Assembly (NCBI RefSeq): GCF_012689525.1
Contig: NZ_CP051516.1
Coordinates: forward strand, 310,001 to 374,000
DNA length: 64,000 bases
From: Paraburkholderia aromaticivorans
Lineage (GTDB): Bacteria > Pseudomonadota > Gammaproteobacteria > Burkholderiales > Burkholderiaceae
Direction of reading: 5' to 3'
This document shows positions 34,764 to 44,187 of the stretch, piece after piece (the first letter of the stretch is position 1; each line of letters opens with the position of its first letter). The translations under genes were made by a program, and so were the position numbers. The notes below the pieces were generated by a model. That model worked only from the letters and a program-made list of their open reading frames with translations. It searched no databases and was not told where the DNA came from.

Positions 34764-35549
34764 CTAGTTTTTCGGTGTGCGCAGCGCGACGAAGTTGGTG
34801 ACTCGCCGCGCACCGGCGGCCTTCAGCGTGCGCGCTAGCGCTTCGAGCGTGGCGCCGGTCGTCATCACATCGTCGACGATGCCGACGTGCAGGCCTTGCA
34901 CCGACCCGGCGACCTTGAAAGCGCGGCCTACGTTCAGACGACGGGCGTCGAGGTCGAGTCGCGACTGCGGCGCGGTGTGAATCACGCGATCCAGCAAGAT
35001 TGCGTCGCTGCGCACTGTCAGCGCGCGGGCCAGCGGCCTGGCGATCTGCCAGGCCTGGTTGTAGCCGCGCTCGGTGAGCCGTTTTCTGGCAAGCGGCACG
35101 GGCGCGATCACATCCGGCCATTCGGCACAGTCTTGCCAGGAATCCTGTGCAAGACGCGCGAGGCGTTGTGCGAACTCGCGCGCCAGCATCAGCCGGGCGC
35201 GAAATTTCAGGCCGACCGCGAGCGTGTCGAGCGGCGCCCGGTAGTCGGCGAGGGCGAAGGTCGCGTCGAACGGTGGCGGCTCGCCGATGCAATCCGCGCA
35301 GCGATATTGCGTGTGCGCCGCCCATCGCGAACTGGATAACGGCACGGCGCAGACGGTGCAGCGCAAGCGGCTTTCGTTCCAGTAGGCTGCGTCGCAACCG
35401 GCGCACAGCGTCGTATGCGACAAATTGCCGCATAACGCGCAGAGGTTCGGCAACGCGGCGTGCCTCACGCGCGGCCACGCTGAATGCAAGCCGCTCGCGA
35501 AACGCGCGAATCTGCCGCCGGAAAATGACGAATTGGGTCGGAATGGCAC
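34764..35549 (-). CDS. comF: ComF-family phosphoribosyltransferase-like protein
   Basis: A 261-residue protein: a zinc-finger region with CALCGNLSHTTLCAGC, CTVCAVPL and CADCIGEPPPFD, then a phosphoribosyltransferase-like domain with RGYNQAWQIARPLA and the PRPP loop VGIVDDVMTTGAT. ComF works in natural transformation in several bacteria, probably at DNA processing in the cytoplasm. Divergent from bioC. Note that comM, another transformation gene, is broken in this genome. Confidence 0.9.
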   Translation of the reverse strand: MPFRPNSSFSGGRFARFASGLHSAWPRVRHAALPNLCALCGNLSHTTLCAGCDAAYWNESRLRCTVCAVPLSSSRWAAHTQYRCADCIGEPPPFDATFALADYRAPLDTLAVGLKFRARLMLAREFAQRLARLAQDSWQDCAEWPDVIAPVPLARKRLTERGYNQAWQIARPLARALTVRSDAILLDRVIHTAPQSRLDLDARRLNVGRAFKVAGSVQGLHVGIVDDVMTTGATLEALARTLKAAGARRVTNFVALRTPKN

Positions 35550-35633
35550 GGTGGGACCGCCCGCGAAGGCCTTTCACGCTGAATGGAAGGAAGCGAGCGA
35601 GTATACTTCCTGCTTCACGCCAGCACGACACCC

Positions 35634-36599
35634 ATGTCCCCAACTTCCGCTCAAACAGGCCGTCCGGCCTATGATTCCCGGCGCCTCCGGCGGATCTTCG
35701 ACCGTCGCGCAGCGACTTTCGACGACGTCGCGTTCCTGCCGCGCGAGATCGCGCAACGTATGCGCGAGCGCCTCGACTTCATCAAGGTCACGCCGGCAAG
35801 CGTGCTCGACGCCGGCTGCGGCGCGGGCGAAGACATTCCCGCTTTGCGCGAGCGCTTTCCCGAAGCGCCGGTGTTCGGCACCGATCTTTCTCACGGCATG
35901 CTCACGCGCGCGCTCCAGCACGATTCCGGCGACACGAGCTGGCGGCGGTTTCTGCCGGCATCGCTTGGCAAGGCGCTCGGCGCCCGCGGTCCGCGCTTCG
36001 CGCAAGCCGACTTTTCGGCGCTGCCGTTCGCGGCCGGCGCGTTCGAATTCATCTGGTCCAATCTGGCGCTGCACTGGCACTCGCGGCCCGATCTCGTGTT
36101 TCCCGAGTGGCAGCGTGTGCTGAAAGTCAACGGCCTGCTGATGTTCAGCACGCTCGGTCCCGACTCGCTCAAGGAGTTGCGTGGCGCGTATGCCGAAATC
36201 GAGGCCGCGCACGGCGTCGCCTCGCGCAAGCATGTGATCGACTTCGTCGACATGCACGATCTCGGCGATATGCTGGTCGAAAGCGGCTTCGAGATTCCCG
36301 TGATGGACCAGGAAGTCCTCACCATTACCTATAAGTCGCCGCAGTCGCTGCTCGCCGACGTGCGCCGCTGGGGCGCCTATCCGTTCGAGCGCGAAGCGTC
36401 GTCGAGCGCCGCCGCACGCCGGCTGCACAAGGCTTTGCTCGCGGCCCTCGAAGCCCGCCGGCGCACCGACGGCACGATCGCGCTGACCTTCGAAGTGATC
36501 TACGGACACGCATGGAAAGCCGTGCCGCGCACCACGGCCGAAGGTCATGGCATCGTGCGAATCGAGGACATCGGACGAGGTTCGTCGAGGAATCGGTGA
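35634..36599 (+). CDS. bioC: malonyl-ACP O-methyltransferase (BioC-like)
   Basis: A 321-residue SAM-dependent methyltransferase starting MSPTSAQTGRPAYDSRRLRRIFDRRA at 35634. SAM-binding VLDAGCGAGEDIPAL and the BioC-like WSNLALHWHSRPDLVFPEWQRVLKVNGLLMFSTLGPDSLKEL are visible. BioC methylates malonyl-ACP to begin pimelate synthesis for biotin. The rest of the bio genes are not nearby, so the name rests on sequence. Confidence 0.85.
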   Translation: MSPTSAQTGRPAYDSRRLRRIFDRRAATFDDVAFLPREIAQRMRERLDFIKVTPASVLDAGCGAGEDIPALRERFPEAPVFGTDLSHGMLTRALQHDSGDTSWRRFLPASLGKALGARGPRFAQADFSALPFAAGAFEFIWSNLALHWHSRPDLVFPEWQRVLKVNGLLMFSTLGPDSLKELRGAYAEIEAAHGVASRKHVIDFVDMHDLGDMLVESGFEIPVMDQEVLTITYKSPQSLLADVRRWGAYPFEREASSSAAARRLHKALLAALEARRRTDGTIALTFEVIYGHAWKAVPRTTAEGHGIVRIEDIGRGSSRNR

Positions 36600-36726
36600 G
36601 GAATCGGCGAGGCGGTAAGAGGACACCTGTTATGTCTGAAATTACCGCTTCAAAAGACGCGCAAAAGGTGCGTCAAAACGGCGCGGAGGCTTGTCGCGCC
36701 TGGCTTGTGGGCCAATTGAGGCTTGC

Positions 36727-36755
36727 TTGTGGATGCTATGGATCGCGCCTATAAT
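36727..36755 (+). promoter_or_regulatory. sigma-70 promoter ahead of the cox cluster
   Basis: TTGTGG (36727-36732), 17-base spacer, TATAAT (36750-36755). It lies in a 312-base gap without a gene and drives the DUF2244 gene, and probably coxB onward. Confidence 0.65.
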
Positions 36756-36911
36756 GCGTCAGTTTGTCGCCCGGAGTTCCCACATTTGGGGCGGCAGGCC
36801 CGAGGCACAGGGCAGCAAGATAAGATGGCGCGGCGGTGATCGAGCGGCTGGAATAATGGTCGCGAAGATTGGCCGCTGGCGGCGATTGGAGACAATCGGC
36901 GGGAGGCAGCG

Positions 36912-37385
36912 ATGGAAGCATCAGATCTGCTGGCGGATTCAGAACCAGTTCTCAAAGACTGGACGATGAAACGCAACTGTTCGATATCGCCGCGGCAGTT
37001 CGTGTATTTCTACGTGTCGCTTGCGTTGTTCTCGTTGGCAATTGCTTTCATGCTGGTTCTGGTCGGCGCCTGGCTGGTGTTGCCGTTCACCGGTATCGAA
37101 TTGCTGGCGGTGGGCATCGCGTTTGCCATATATGCGCGTCATGCTGTGGATTACGAGCGCATCCGGTTGTTTCAGAACCGGCTCGTCGTCGAGCAGATCA
37201 GCGCCGAGCAGCTCACGCAGTTCGAGTTCAATCCGCGCTGGGTGCGAATCGAGGCGGGCGCAACACCGCGTGACCAGATCAAACTGGTCTCGCGCGGGCA
37301 GACGATCATGATCGGGCAACATCTCGCGCAGTATCGGCGCGCGCAGTTCGCAGGCGAATTGCGTATGTGGCTCACGCGTTGTTAG
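36912..37385 (+). CDS. DUF2244 membrane protein
   Basis: A 157-residue protein with a GGGAGG site 5 bases before the ATG. Two adjacent membrane segments (about residues 32-72) are followed by a cytoplasmic part with NRLVVEQ, WVRIEAG and GQTIMIGQHL, the DUF2244 pattern. DUF2244 genes often open the cox cluster in proteobacteria; their function is unknown, with an assembly role usually assumed. Confidence 0.85.
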   Translation: MEASDLLADSEPVLKDWTMKRNCSISPRQFVYFYVSLALFSLAIAFMLVLVGAWLVLPFTGIELLAVGIAFAIYARHAVDYERIRLFQNRLVVEQISAEQLTQFEFNPRWVRIEAGATPRDQIKLVSRGQTIMIGQHLAQYRRAQFAGELRMWLTRC

Positions 37386-37475
37386 ACGCGTGGGGTCGCG
37401 CGCGGTTCACGGGGAGCGCGAGGCAAGCTGCCAGCGGGGTCGAGGGTTTGAATGGAAAATTTGGGTAAGGAAGCT

Positions 37476-39086
37476 ATGAAAACAATCAAGCGAGCCCTCA
37501 TGGGCGTGCTGGCGATGAGCGGACTGCTTTTCGCCGGTGCGGCCCTGGCAGTGGGCGATGTTCCGGGCGGCCCTGCCGTCAACGAGATCAATCTCCAGCC
37601 GCCTGCGACGAAGATCGCTGAGGAGCTCTTCAGCCTCCACATGTTCATGCTGGTTCTTTGCCTGGTCATCTTCGTCGGCGTGTTCGGCGTGATGTTCTAT
37701 TCGATCTTTGCTCACCGCAAATCGAAAGGCCACAAGGCTTCCAACTTCCACGAAAGCACTACCGTCGAAATCATCTGGACGATCGTGCCGTTCATCATCG
37801 TCGTGCTGATGGCGCTGCCCGCCACCAAGACGGTGGTCGCGATGAAAGACACCACCAACGCCGACGTCACCATCAAGGTCACCGGCTACCAGTGGAAATG
37901 GGGCTACGACTACGTGAAGGGCCCGGGCGAGGGCATCAACTTCCTGTCCACGCTGGCCACGCCGCGTGCGGAAACCGATGGCCGCGAACCGATTTCCACC
38001 ACGTATCTGCAGGAAGTCGACAATCCGCTGGTCGTCCCGGTCGACAAGAAAATCCGCATCATCACCACCGCGAACGACGTGGTCCACTCCTGGTACGTGC
38101 CGGCTTTCGGCGTGAAGCAGGACGCGATTCCGGGCTTCGTGCGCGACACGTGGTTCAAGGCTGACAAGGTCGGCACGTTCCGCGGCTTTTGTACCGAGCT
38201 GTGCGGCAAGGAACACGCGTTCATGCCGGTCGTGGTCGAAGTGCTGTCCGCCGACGACTACGCGAAGTGGGTCGACACGCAGAAGAAGAAAATGGCCGCC
38301 GGGCAGGACGACCCGAACAAGACCTACACGATGGCCGAGCTGATGGAGCGCGGCGGCAAGGTCTACGCGGCGAACTGCGCCGTCTGCCACCAGCCGACCG
38401 GCAAGGGCGCAGGCGCATTCCCGGCGCTCGACGGCAGCAAGATCGCCAACGGCGCGATCGCCGAACATGTCAGCCTGGTGCTGAAGGGCAAGAACGCGAT
38501 GCCGTCGTGGGCGCCTACGCTGAACGACGTCGAAATCGCTTCGGTGGTCACGTACGAACGTAACTCGTGGGGCAACCACACCGGCGACATTCTCCAGCCG
38601 AAGCAGGTTGCGGACGCCCGTAACGGCAAGCTGCCGGAAGGCGGGAACCATCTGGCCGACGCAGGCGCGGCAGCGAGTGGCGCAGAGGCAGCTTCGGGCG
38701 CGGCCGCCTCGGGTGCGGAAGCGGCAACAGCACCGGCAGCGGCCGGTTCGGACAGCGGTGCAACGCAAGCGGCGCTCCCGGCCAGCATCTACTTCGACAC
38801 CGGCAAGAGCACGCTGCCGGCCGACGCGAAAGCGGCAGTCGACGCAGCCGCAGCTTATGCGAAGGCGCATCCGGACGCGAAATTCACGCTGTCGGGCTTC
38901 ACCGACGCCACCGGCTCCGCCGATCTCAACGCGAAGCTCGCGAAGAGCCGTGCCGAAGCCGTGCGCGACGCGTTGAAAGCAGCCGGCATTGCCGAAGACC
39001 ATATTATTTTGAAGAAGCCGGAAACGATCACGGGCGGCAGCGATGCGAAAGAAGCCCGGCGTGTCCAGATCAGCCCGGCTGCCTGA
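37476..39086 (+). CDS. coxB: cytochrome c oxidase subunit II fused to cytochrome c and OmpA-like domains
   Basis: About 536 residues from the ATG at 37476 (AAGGA site upstream); an in-frame ATG at 37452 is less likely. In order: signal peptide; two membrane segments; the CuA domain with CTELCGKEHAFM as copper ligands; a class I cytochrome c with CAVCH and a later Met; an Ala/Ser/Gly linker; and a C-terminal OmpA-like domain (IYFDTGKSTLPADAK...FTDATGSADLNAKLAKSRAEAV). The CuA site takes electrons from cytochrome c and passes them to subunit I. The OmpA-like tail may bind peptidoglycan; it is an unusual addition to the core enzyme. Confidence 0.9.
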   Translation: MKTIKRALMGVLAMSGLLFAGAALAVGDVPGGPAVNEINLQPPATKIAEELFSLHMFMLVLCLVIFVGVFGVMFYSIFAHRKSKGHKASNFHESTTVEIIWTIVPFIIVVLMALPATKTVVAMKDTTNADVTIKVTGYQWKWGYDYVKGPGEGINFLSTLATPRAETDGREPISTTYLQEVDNPLVVPVDKKIRIITTANDVVHSWYVPAFGVKQDAIPGFVRDTWFKADKVGTFRGFCTELCGKEHAFMPVVVEVLSADDYAKWVDTQKKKMAAGQDDPNKTYTMAELMERGGKVYAANCAVCHQPTGKGAGAFPALDGSKIANGAIAEHVSLVLKGKNAMPSWAPTLNDVEIASVVTYERNSWGNHTGDILQPKQVADARNGKLPEGGNHLADAGAAASGAEAASGAAASGAEAATAPAAAGSDSGATQAALPASIYFDTGKSTLPADAKAAVDAAAAYAKAHPDAKFTLSGFTDATGSADLNAKLAKSRAEAVRDALKAAGIAEDHIILKKPETITGGSDAKEARRVQISPAA

Positions 39087-39130
39087 CGTGTTCATGGTCA
39101 GCACCGCAGTATTCGCTTTAGGAGATTGTC

Positions 39131-40744
39131 ATGTCTAGCATCGGACACGATGTAGTCGCAGGCCACGAACACGTGCACGGCGACCATGCCCACGAAACGC
39201 CGCATGGCTGGCGCCGTTGGCTGTTCGCAACCAATCACAAGGACATCGGTACGCTGTACCTGATCTTCTCGTTCACCATGTTCCTCTCCGGGGGCGTGAT
39301 GGCGCTGATGATCCGTGCCGAACTGTTCGAACCGGGCCTGCAGATCATGCGTCCCGAGTTCTTCAACCAGTTGACCACCATGCACGGCCTGATCATGGTG
39401 TTCGGCGCGATCATGCCGGCTTTCGTCGGCTTCGCGAACTGGATGGTGCCGCTGCAGATCGGCGCATCGGACATGGCTTTCGCCCGCATGAACAACTTCA
39501 GCTTCTGGCTTCTGCCGGTGGCCGCTGTTCTGCTGGTCGGCTCGTTCTTCGCACCGGGCGGCGCGACCGCCGCGGGCTGGACGCTGTACGCGCCGCTGTC
39601 CACGCAGATGGGCCCGGGCATGGACTTCGCGATTTTCGCGGTCCACTTGATGGGTGCGTCGTCGATCATGGGCGGGATCAACATCGTCGTGACGATCCTG
39701 AACATGCGCGCGCCCGGCCTCACGCTGATGAAGATGCCGATGTTCGTGTGGACGTGGCTGATCACCGCGTACCTGCTGATCGCCGTGATGCCGGTTCTGG
39801 CCGGCGCGATCACCATGGTGCTGTTCGACCGCCACTTCGGCACGTCGTTCTTCAACGCGGCAGGCGGCGGCGACCCGGTCATGTACCAGCACATCTTCTG
39901 GTTCTTCGGGCACCCCGAGGTGTACATCATGATCTTGCCGGCGTTCGGGATCGTGTCGCAGGTGATTCCGGCGTTCTCGCGCAAGCCGCTGTTCGGCTAT
40001 AGCTCGATGGTGTACGCAACCTCGTCGATCGCGATTCTGTCGTTCATGGTCTGGGCGCACCACATGTTCGCAACCGGCATGCCGGTGACGGGCCAGCTGT
40101 TCTTCATGTACGCGACCATGCTGATCGCCGTGCCGACGGGTGTGAAGGTGTTCAACTGGGTCGCGACGATGTGGCGCGGTTCGCTGAGCTTCGAAACGCC
40201 GATGCTGTTCGCTGTCGGCTTCCTGCTGGTGTTCACGTTCGGCGGCCTGTCGGGTCTGATGCTGGCCATGGCGCCGCTCGACATCCAGTACCACGGGACT
40301 TACTTTGTGGTGGCTCACTTCCACTACGTGCTGGTGGCAGGTTCGCTGTTCGCGCTGTTCTCCGGCTGGTACTACTGGGCGCCGAAGTGGACCGGTTGGA
40401 TGTACAACGAAACGCGCGGCAAGATTCACTTCTGGGCGTCGATGTTCTTCTTCAACCTCGCGTTCCTGCCGATGCACTTCGTCGGTCTCGCAGGTATGCC
40501 GCGTCGTTATGCTGACTACCCGGCACAGTTCACGGACTGGAATCAGGTCATTTCGATCGGCGCGTTCGGCTTCGGTCTGGCGCAGGTCTACTTCCTGTTC
40601 GCGGTTGCGCTGCCGGCCTACCGTGGCGGCGGCGAGCTCGAAAAGGCTGGCGACAAGCCGTGGGACGGCGCAACGGGCCTCGAATGGACCGTACCGAGCC
40701 CGGCTCCGTTCCACACGTTCGAAAACCCGCCGACCGTCGAGTAA
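39131..40744 (+). CDS. coxA: cytochrome c oxidase subunit I
   Basis: A 537-residue aa3-type subunit I with twelve membrane segments. Heme a and a3-CuB ligands are visible: TMHGLIMVFG, WFFGHPEVYIMILPAFGI (His and Tyr of the CuB site), HHMFATGMP and HFHYVLVAGSLFA. The proton-channel motif MNNFSFWLLP is present. It reduces oxygen to water while pumping protons. It lies 44 bases after coxB. Confidence 0.97.
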   Translation: MSSIGHDVVAGHEHVHGDHAHETPHGWRRWLFATNHKDIGTLYLIFSFTMFLSGGVMALMIRAELFEPGLQIMRPEFFNQLTTMHGLIMVFGAIMPAFVGFANWMVPLQIGASDMAFARMNNFSFWLLPVAAVLLVGSFFAPGGATAAGWTLYAPLSTQMGPGMDFAIFAVHLMGASSIMGGINIVVTILNMRAPGLTLMKMPMFVWTWLITAYLLIAVMPVLAGAITMVLFDRHFGTSFFNAAGGGDPVMYQHIFWFFGHPEVYIMILPAFGIVSQVIPAFSRKPLFGYSSMVYATSSIAILSFMVWAHHMFATGMPVTGQLFFMYATMLIAVPTGVKVFNWVATMWRGSLSFETPMLFAVGFLLVFTFGGLSGLMLAMAPLDIQYHGTYFVVAHFHYVLVAGSLFALFSGWYYWAPKWTGWMYNETRGKIHFWASMFFFNLAFLPMHFVGLAGMPRRYADYPAQFTDWNQVISIGAFGFGLAQVYFLFAVALPAYRGGGELEKAGDKPWDGATGLEWTVPSPAPFHTFENPPTVE

Positions 40745-40858
40745 TTGGTCGTCGGTGAGAGTGCCGGCTCAGGTGGCGCAGCAGTTCGCTGCCGGAGTCG
40801 GCAACCACGAAAGTAGTGGCGGCACCCGTGGTCACGAAAAGTATCCAGAAAGTCGAGC

Positions 40859-40993
40859 ATGACGCGCAATCCTCAAGAAAGACGTACGCCCGAGCAGATT
40901 CGTGCAGGCAACCGGCGTATTGGTTTCGTGATGTTCGTGATCGCCGCAGTGTTTTTCGCGAGCGTCATCATTCATCAGAAGTGGTTTTCCTGA
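40859..40993 (+). CDS. cytochrome oxidase small assembly protein
   Basis: A 44-residue protein: MTRNPQERRTPEQIRAGNRR, then one membrane helix (IGFVMFVIAAVFFASVIIH) and the end QKWFS. It lies between coxA and ctaG, the place and shape of the small single-pass protein known from cox clusters of Burkholderiales. It probably helps assembly or stabilises the oxidase; it is below usual size cut-offs for gene finding. Confidence 0.8.
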   Translation: MTRNPQERRTPEQIRAGNRRIGFVMFVIAAVFFASVIIHQKWFS

Positions 40994-41035
40994 CAAAGTG
41001 ATTCGAGTCTGTGTGCAGGTTTGTTGAGGATTGAG

Positions 41036-41662
41036 ATGTCGACGCAACCGCCGGCTAAGGCCGACCGTTCTTTTAACCGTTCGATGCTGATCAAGCTGTT
41101 CGTCGTCGCGTTGATGATGTTCGGTTTCGGTTTCGCGCTGGTGCCGATGTATCGCGCGATCTGCCAGATCACCGGCATCAACAACCTCGTGCAGCGTGAT
41201 GCCACGGTGCGTGAGGCGAAGAATACGCAGGTCGACATGAGCCGCACGATTTCGATCGAATTCGATGCGAACGCGCGCGGCCCGCTGGGTTTCAAGCCGG
41301 AGCAGCGTAGTCTCGACGTGCATCCGGGTGAAGTGACGACGGTGATGTACGAGGTGAGCAACGAACAGGCGCGCACGATTCAGGCGCAAGCCATTCCGAG
41401 CTACGCGCCGAAGCAGGCCACCGAGTACTTCAAGAAGATCGAGTGTTTTTGCTTTACGCAGCAAACGTTGACGGCGAATCAGACGAGGCGGCTGCCGGTG
41501 GTGTTCGTGGTCGATCCGAAGTTGCCGAAGGACGTGAAAACGATCACGTTGTCGTACACGTTCTTTGAGTTGAATACGCCGGCAGCGGCGACGACCGGAA
41601 GCGCGGCGCCCACGGCCAATACGGATAAAAGCGCGGCGGCCACGGCAGCCAATCCCACCTGA
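41036..41662 (+). CDS. ctaG: cytochrome c oxidase assembly protein CtaG/Cox11
   Basis: A 208-residue copper chaperone from ATG 41036. One N-terminal membrane segment (LFVVALMMFGFGFALVPMYRAICQITG) is followed by the periplasmic domain with KIECFCFTQQTL, the CFCF copper site that delivers copper to CuB of subunit I. The last 30 residues are low-complexity Ala/Thr. Confidence 0.95.
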   Translation: MSTQPPAKADRSFNRSMLIKLFVVALMMFGFGFALVPMYRAICQITGINNLVQRDATVREAKNTQVDMSRTISIEFDANARGPLGFKPEQRSLDVHPGEVTTVMYEVSNEQARTIQAQAIPSYAPKQATEYFKKIECFCFTQQTLTANQTRRLPVVFVVDPKLPKDVKTITLSYTFFELNTPAAATTGSAAPTANTDKSAAATAANPT

Positions 41663-41697
41663 CGGCTCGCGCCGCAGGCGAAGGAAAAAGAAACGAG

Positions 41698-41907
41698 ATG
41701 AGCGATAACGGCGGCAGCCCGCGCAAGAGCAGTTTTGGTCAGTCGATGCGTGCGGTGCTCTGGTCGTTTTTCGGGGTGCGCAAGCGTCGCGATCTGGAGG
41801 CGGACGCCACGCAGTTGAACCCGCTGCACGTGATCGCGGCAGCGTTGATCTGCGCGGCCATTTTTATCGTGGTGCTGATTCTGATCGTACGCGTCGTAGT
41901 AGGTTGA
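41698..41907 (+). CDS. DUF2970 small membrane protein
   Basis: A 69-residue protein: basic N-terminal part with AVLWSFFGVRKRRDLEADA, then one membrane helix (LICAAIFIVVLILIVRVVV). This is the DUF2970 pattern, regularly found between ctaG and coxC in betaproteobacteria. Function unknown, probably related to oxidase assembly. Confidence 0.85.
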   Translation: MSDNGGSPRKSSFGQSMRAVLWSFFGVRKRRDLEADATQLNPLHVIAAALICAAIFIVVLILIVRVVVG

Positions 41908-42038
41908 AGCGCGAGACGCACGCGTAGAATCGGGCGAAGCAGCGCCCAGAAATTAGAGCGAAGCGGTGCGGTATCGACGCGCCGCCGAAGATACAGCCGG
42001 AGATTCCGGAACAACTGGACTGAAGTGGAGAATCAAGA

Positions 42039-42896
42039 ATGAGCGGTCAAAACGAGAGCCCGTACTATTTCGTACCGCATCCGTCGCGGCATCCGATCAG
42101 CGCCGCTGCTGGGTTGCTGGTCATGCTCGGATCGCTTGCGGCCTGGATCAACGAACATGACTGGGCGCCGATCGGCGTCGTCGCCGGTTTGTTGTGGCTG
42201 CTCTTTACGCTGTGGCACTGGTTCGGCGACGCGATCGCCGAGTCGGAAAGCGGCATGTACGGCAAGAATGTCGACAAGTCGTACCGCTGGAGCATGAGCT
42301 GGTTCATCTTCTCCGAAGTGATGTTCTTCGGTGCGTTCTTCGGCGCGCTGTTTTATGCGCGTGAAATCGCACTGCATCAATTGGGCAGCCTCGATTACAA
42401 GCTGATCTGGCCGGACTTCTCGGCGGTGTGGCCGAACAACGGTCCGGCAGCGCTGGTCTCGACCTTCAAGTCGATGCAACCGTGGCCGGTGCCGACCATC
42501 AACACGGCGCTGCTGCTTTCCTCGGGCGCGACGCTGACGGTCTCGCACCACGCGCTGCGTGAAGATCATCGCAAGAACGCGATCATCTGGCTGGCCGCAA
42601 CGCTCGTGCTTGGCGTCAGCTTTCTGTTCCTGCAAGGCTTCGAATATTTCCACGCGTACAACGAACTGAATCTGACGCTGTCGTCGGGCGTGTATGGTTC
42701 GACGTTCTTCCTGCTGACCGGCTTCCACGGCTTTCACGTGTTCCTCGGCGGCACGATGCTGGCCGTCGTGCTGGCGCGCATGATTCGCGGTCACTTCACG
42801 GCGGAGCATCACTTCGCGTTCGAAGGCGCGGCCTGGTATTGGCACTTTGTGGACGTCGTGTGGCTCGGGCTGTACATCGTCGTGTACTGGCTGTAA
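42039..42896 (+). CDS. coxC: cytochrome c oxidase subunit III
   Basis: A 285-residue seven-helix subunit starting MSGQNESPYYFVPHPSRHPI. Typical blocks: RWSMSWFIFSEVMFFGAFFGALFYARE, FHGFHVFLGG and AWYWHFVDVVWLGLYIVVYWL. It stabilises the catalytic core and its proton uptake. A terminator follows. Confidence 0.95.
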   Translation: MSGQNESPYYFVPHPSRHPISAAAGLLVMLGSLAAWINEHDWAPIGVVAGLLWLLFTLWHWFGDAIAESESGMYGKNVDKSYRWSMSWFIFSEVMFFGAFFGALFYAREIALHQLGSLDYKLIWPDFSAVWPNNGPAALVSTFKSMQPWPVPTINTALLLSSGATLTVSHHALREDHRKNAIIWLAATLVLGVSFLFLQGFEYFHAYNELNLTLSSGVYGSTFFLLTGFHGFHVFLGGTMLAVVLARMIRGHFTAEHHFAFEGAAWYWHFVDVVWLGLYIVVYWL

Positions 42897-43018
42897 CGCA
42901 GTCCGGTCTGCGCGCCGACCGGCAAGCCGGAAGGTGTGCAGGCTGTTCGCGCAATGTCCTTCGGGGCGTGGCGCGCGAGCAGTGTGCAACTCGGCAGTAT
43001 GCAAGAAGACCCATGCAG

Positions 43019-43051
43019 CGCCGCCCTCGACCCTGTCAGGGCGGCGTTTTG
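43019..43051 (+). terminator. terminator after coxC
   Basis: CGCCGCCCT and AGGGCGGCG form a 9-bp stem, followed by TTTTG. It lies between coxC and the convergent DUF2909 gene. Confidence 0.75.
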
Positions 43052-43081
43052 TTTGGCGGCGTGGAGATTTTTCCGCCGGGC

Positions 43082-43291
43082 TCAGCGCCCGTAAGGAATA
43101 CCAGTCGACTGAATCCAGCCCATCCAGTGAGCGAACAGGATGAACAGGAACAGCGAGATCGACAGGCCCACCCGCGTGGCGAGCGACCAGACCATCCGCT
43201 TGGTTTTGCCCTTGTCATGCATCATGAAGTACAGCGCCGACACCATGCTGGCGATGATCAGGACGAAGGCGATGGGAACGAGAATGTGCAT
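43082..43291 (-). CDS. twin transmembrane protein (DUF2909)
   Basis: A 69-residue protein from ATG 43291 with two hydrophobic helices (LVPIAFVLIIASMVSALYFMM and VGLSISLFLFILFAHWMG). DUF2909 proteins are regular members of cox clusters, encoded opposite to the rest. Function unknown. It is divergent from the SURF1 gene. Confidence 0.85.
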   Translation of the reverse strand: MHILVPIAFVLIIASMVSALYFMMHDKGKTKRMVWSLATRVGLSISLFLFILFAHWMGWIQSTGIPYGR

Positions 43292-43402
43292 GGAACCAGT
43301 TGAAACCAGGAAGCGCAGAGGCAAGACCTTTATTATCTCACCGCGCGCCTGCGTTTGCCGTGCGTTCCCCGTGACGCCACAGGTGCTGTCGGAGCGTGCG
43401 CG

Positions 43403-44119
43403 ATGAAGTTTCGCCTCTTTCCCGCGCTGCTGATTCTGCTAGTGATCGTGGTGACGGTTCGGCTGGGTTTCTGGCAGCGTGACCGCGCGCATCAGAAGGA
43501 AGCGCTCGAAGCGCAAATCACGCAGTTCGAGAACGCGCCCGCGCAACCCTTGAGCGGCGCGCCGGTTCAGTTGAAGGACATCGAGTTTCATCGCGTCACA
43601 GCGCGTGGCAGTTTCGTCGCGGACAAGGTCGTCTACCTCGATAATCGTCCGTATAACGATCAGCCGGGCTTTTACGTCGTGATGCCTTTTAAACTGACCG
43701 ACGGCGGCTACGTGTTGGTCAATCGCGGCTGGCTGCCACGCAACATGAACAATCGCGAGACCATCGCGCCGTACACCACGCCGCAAGGCGAAATCGAAAT
43801 CGAAGGCATTGCGCGCGCCGATGCGTCGCGCGCTTACGAGTTGGGGCAGGGCGGCTCGGCCGAGCATCAACTGATCCGCCAGAATCTGGATGTCACCGCG
43901 TATGCCGCGGAAACCAGTCTGCCGCTGCAGTCGTTCGTGATTCAGCAATTGAGCGGCGACGGCGACAAGCTGGTGCGCGATTGGCCCGCGCCGACTGAAG
44001 GCGTCGAGCGCAACTACGGCTACATGTTCCAGTGGTGGGGCATGGCGGCCGCCGCGCTGGTCTTCGGTCTGTACGCTGCTCGGCGTGCCGCGAAGAAAGA
44101 GCACGCGCCGGGCGTGTAA
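43403..44119 (+). CDS. SURF1 family cytochrome oxidase biogenesis protein
   Basis: A 238-residue protein from ATG 43403. Membrane segments at both ends (LLILLVIVVTVRLGFWQ and WGMAAAALVFGLY) and a middle domain with YLDNRPYNDQPGFYVVMPF and VLVNRGWLPR, the SURF1 signature. SURF1 hands heme A to subunit I. Confidence 0.9.
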   Translation: MKFRLFPALLILLVIVVTVRLGFWQRDRAHQKEALEAQITQFENAPAQPLSGAPVQLKDIEFHRVTARGSFVADKVVYLDNRPYNDQPGFYVVMPFKLTDGGYVLVNRGWLPRNMNNRETIAPYTTPQGEIEIEGIARADASRAYELGQGGSAEHQLIRQNLDVTAYAAETSLPLQSFVIQQLSGDGDKLVRDWPAPTEGVERNYGYMFQWWGMAAAALVFGLYAARRAAKKEHAPGV

Positions 44120-44187
44120 TGCAGCACATGCTGCTTGTGGCCTAGGTTCGAGCCACAAGCAGCGCAATCATTGAAAGAGGTCCTGTA

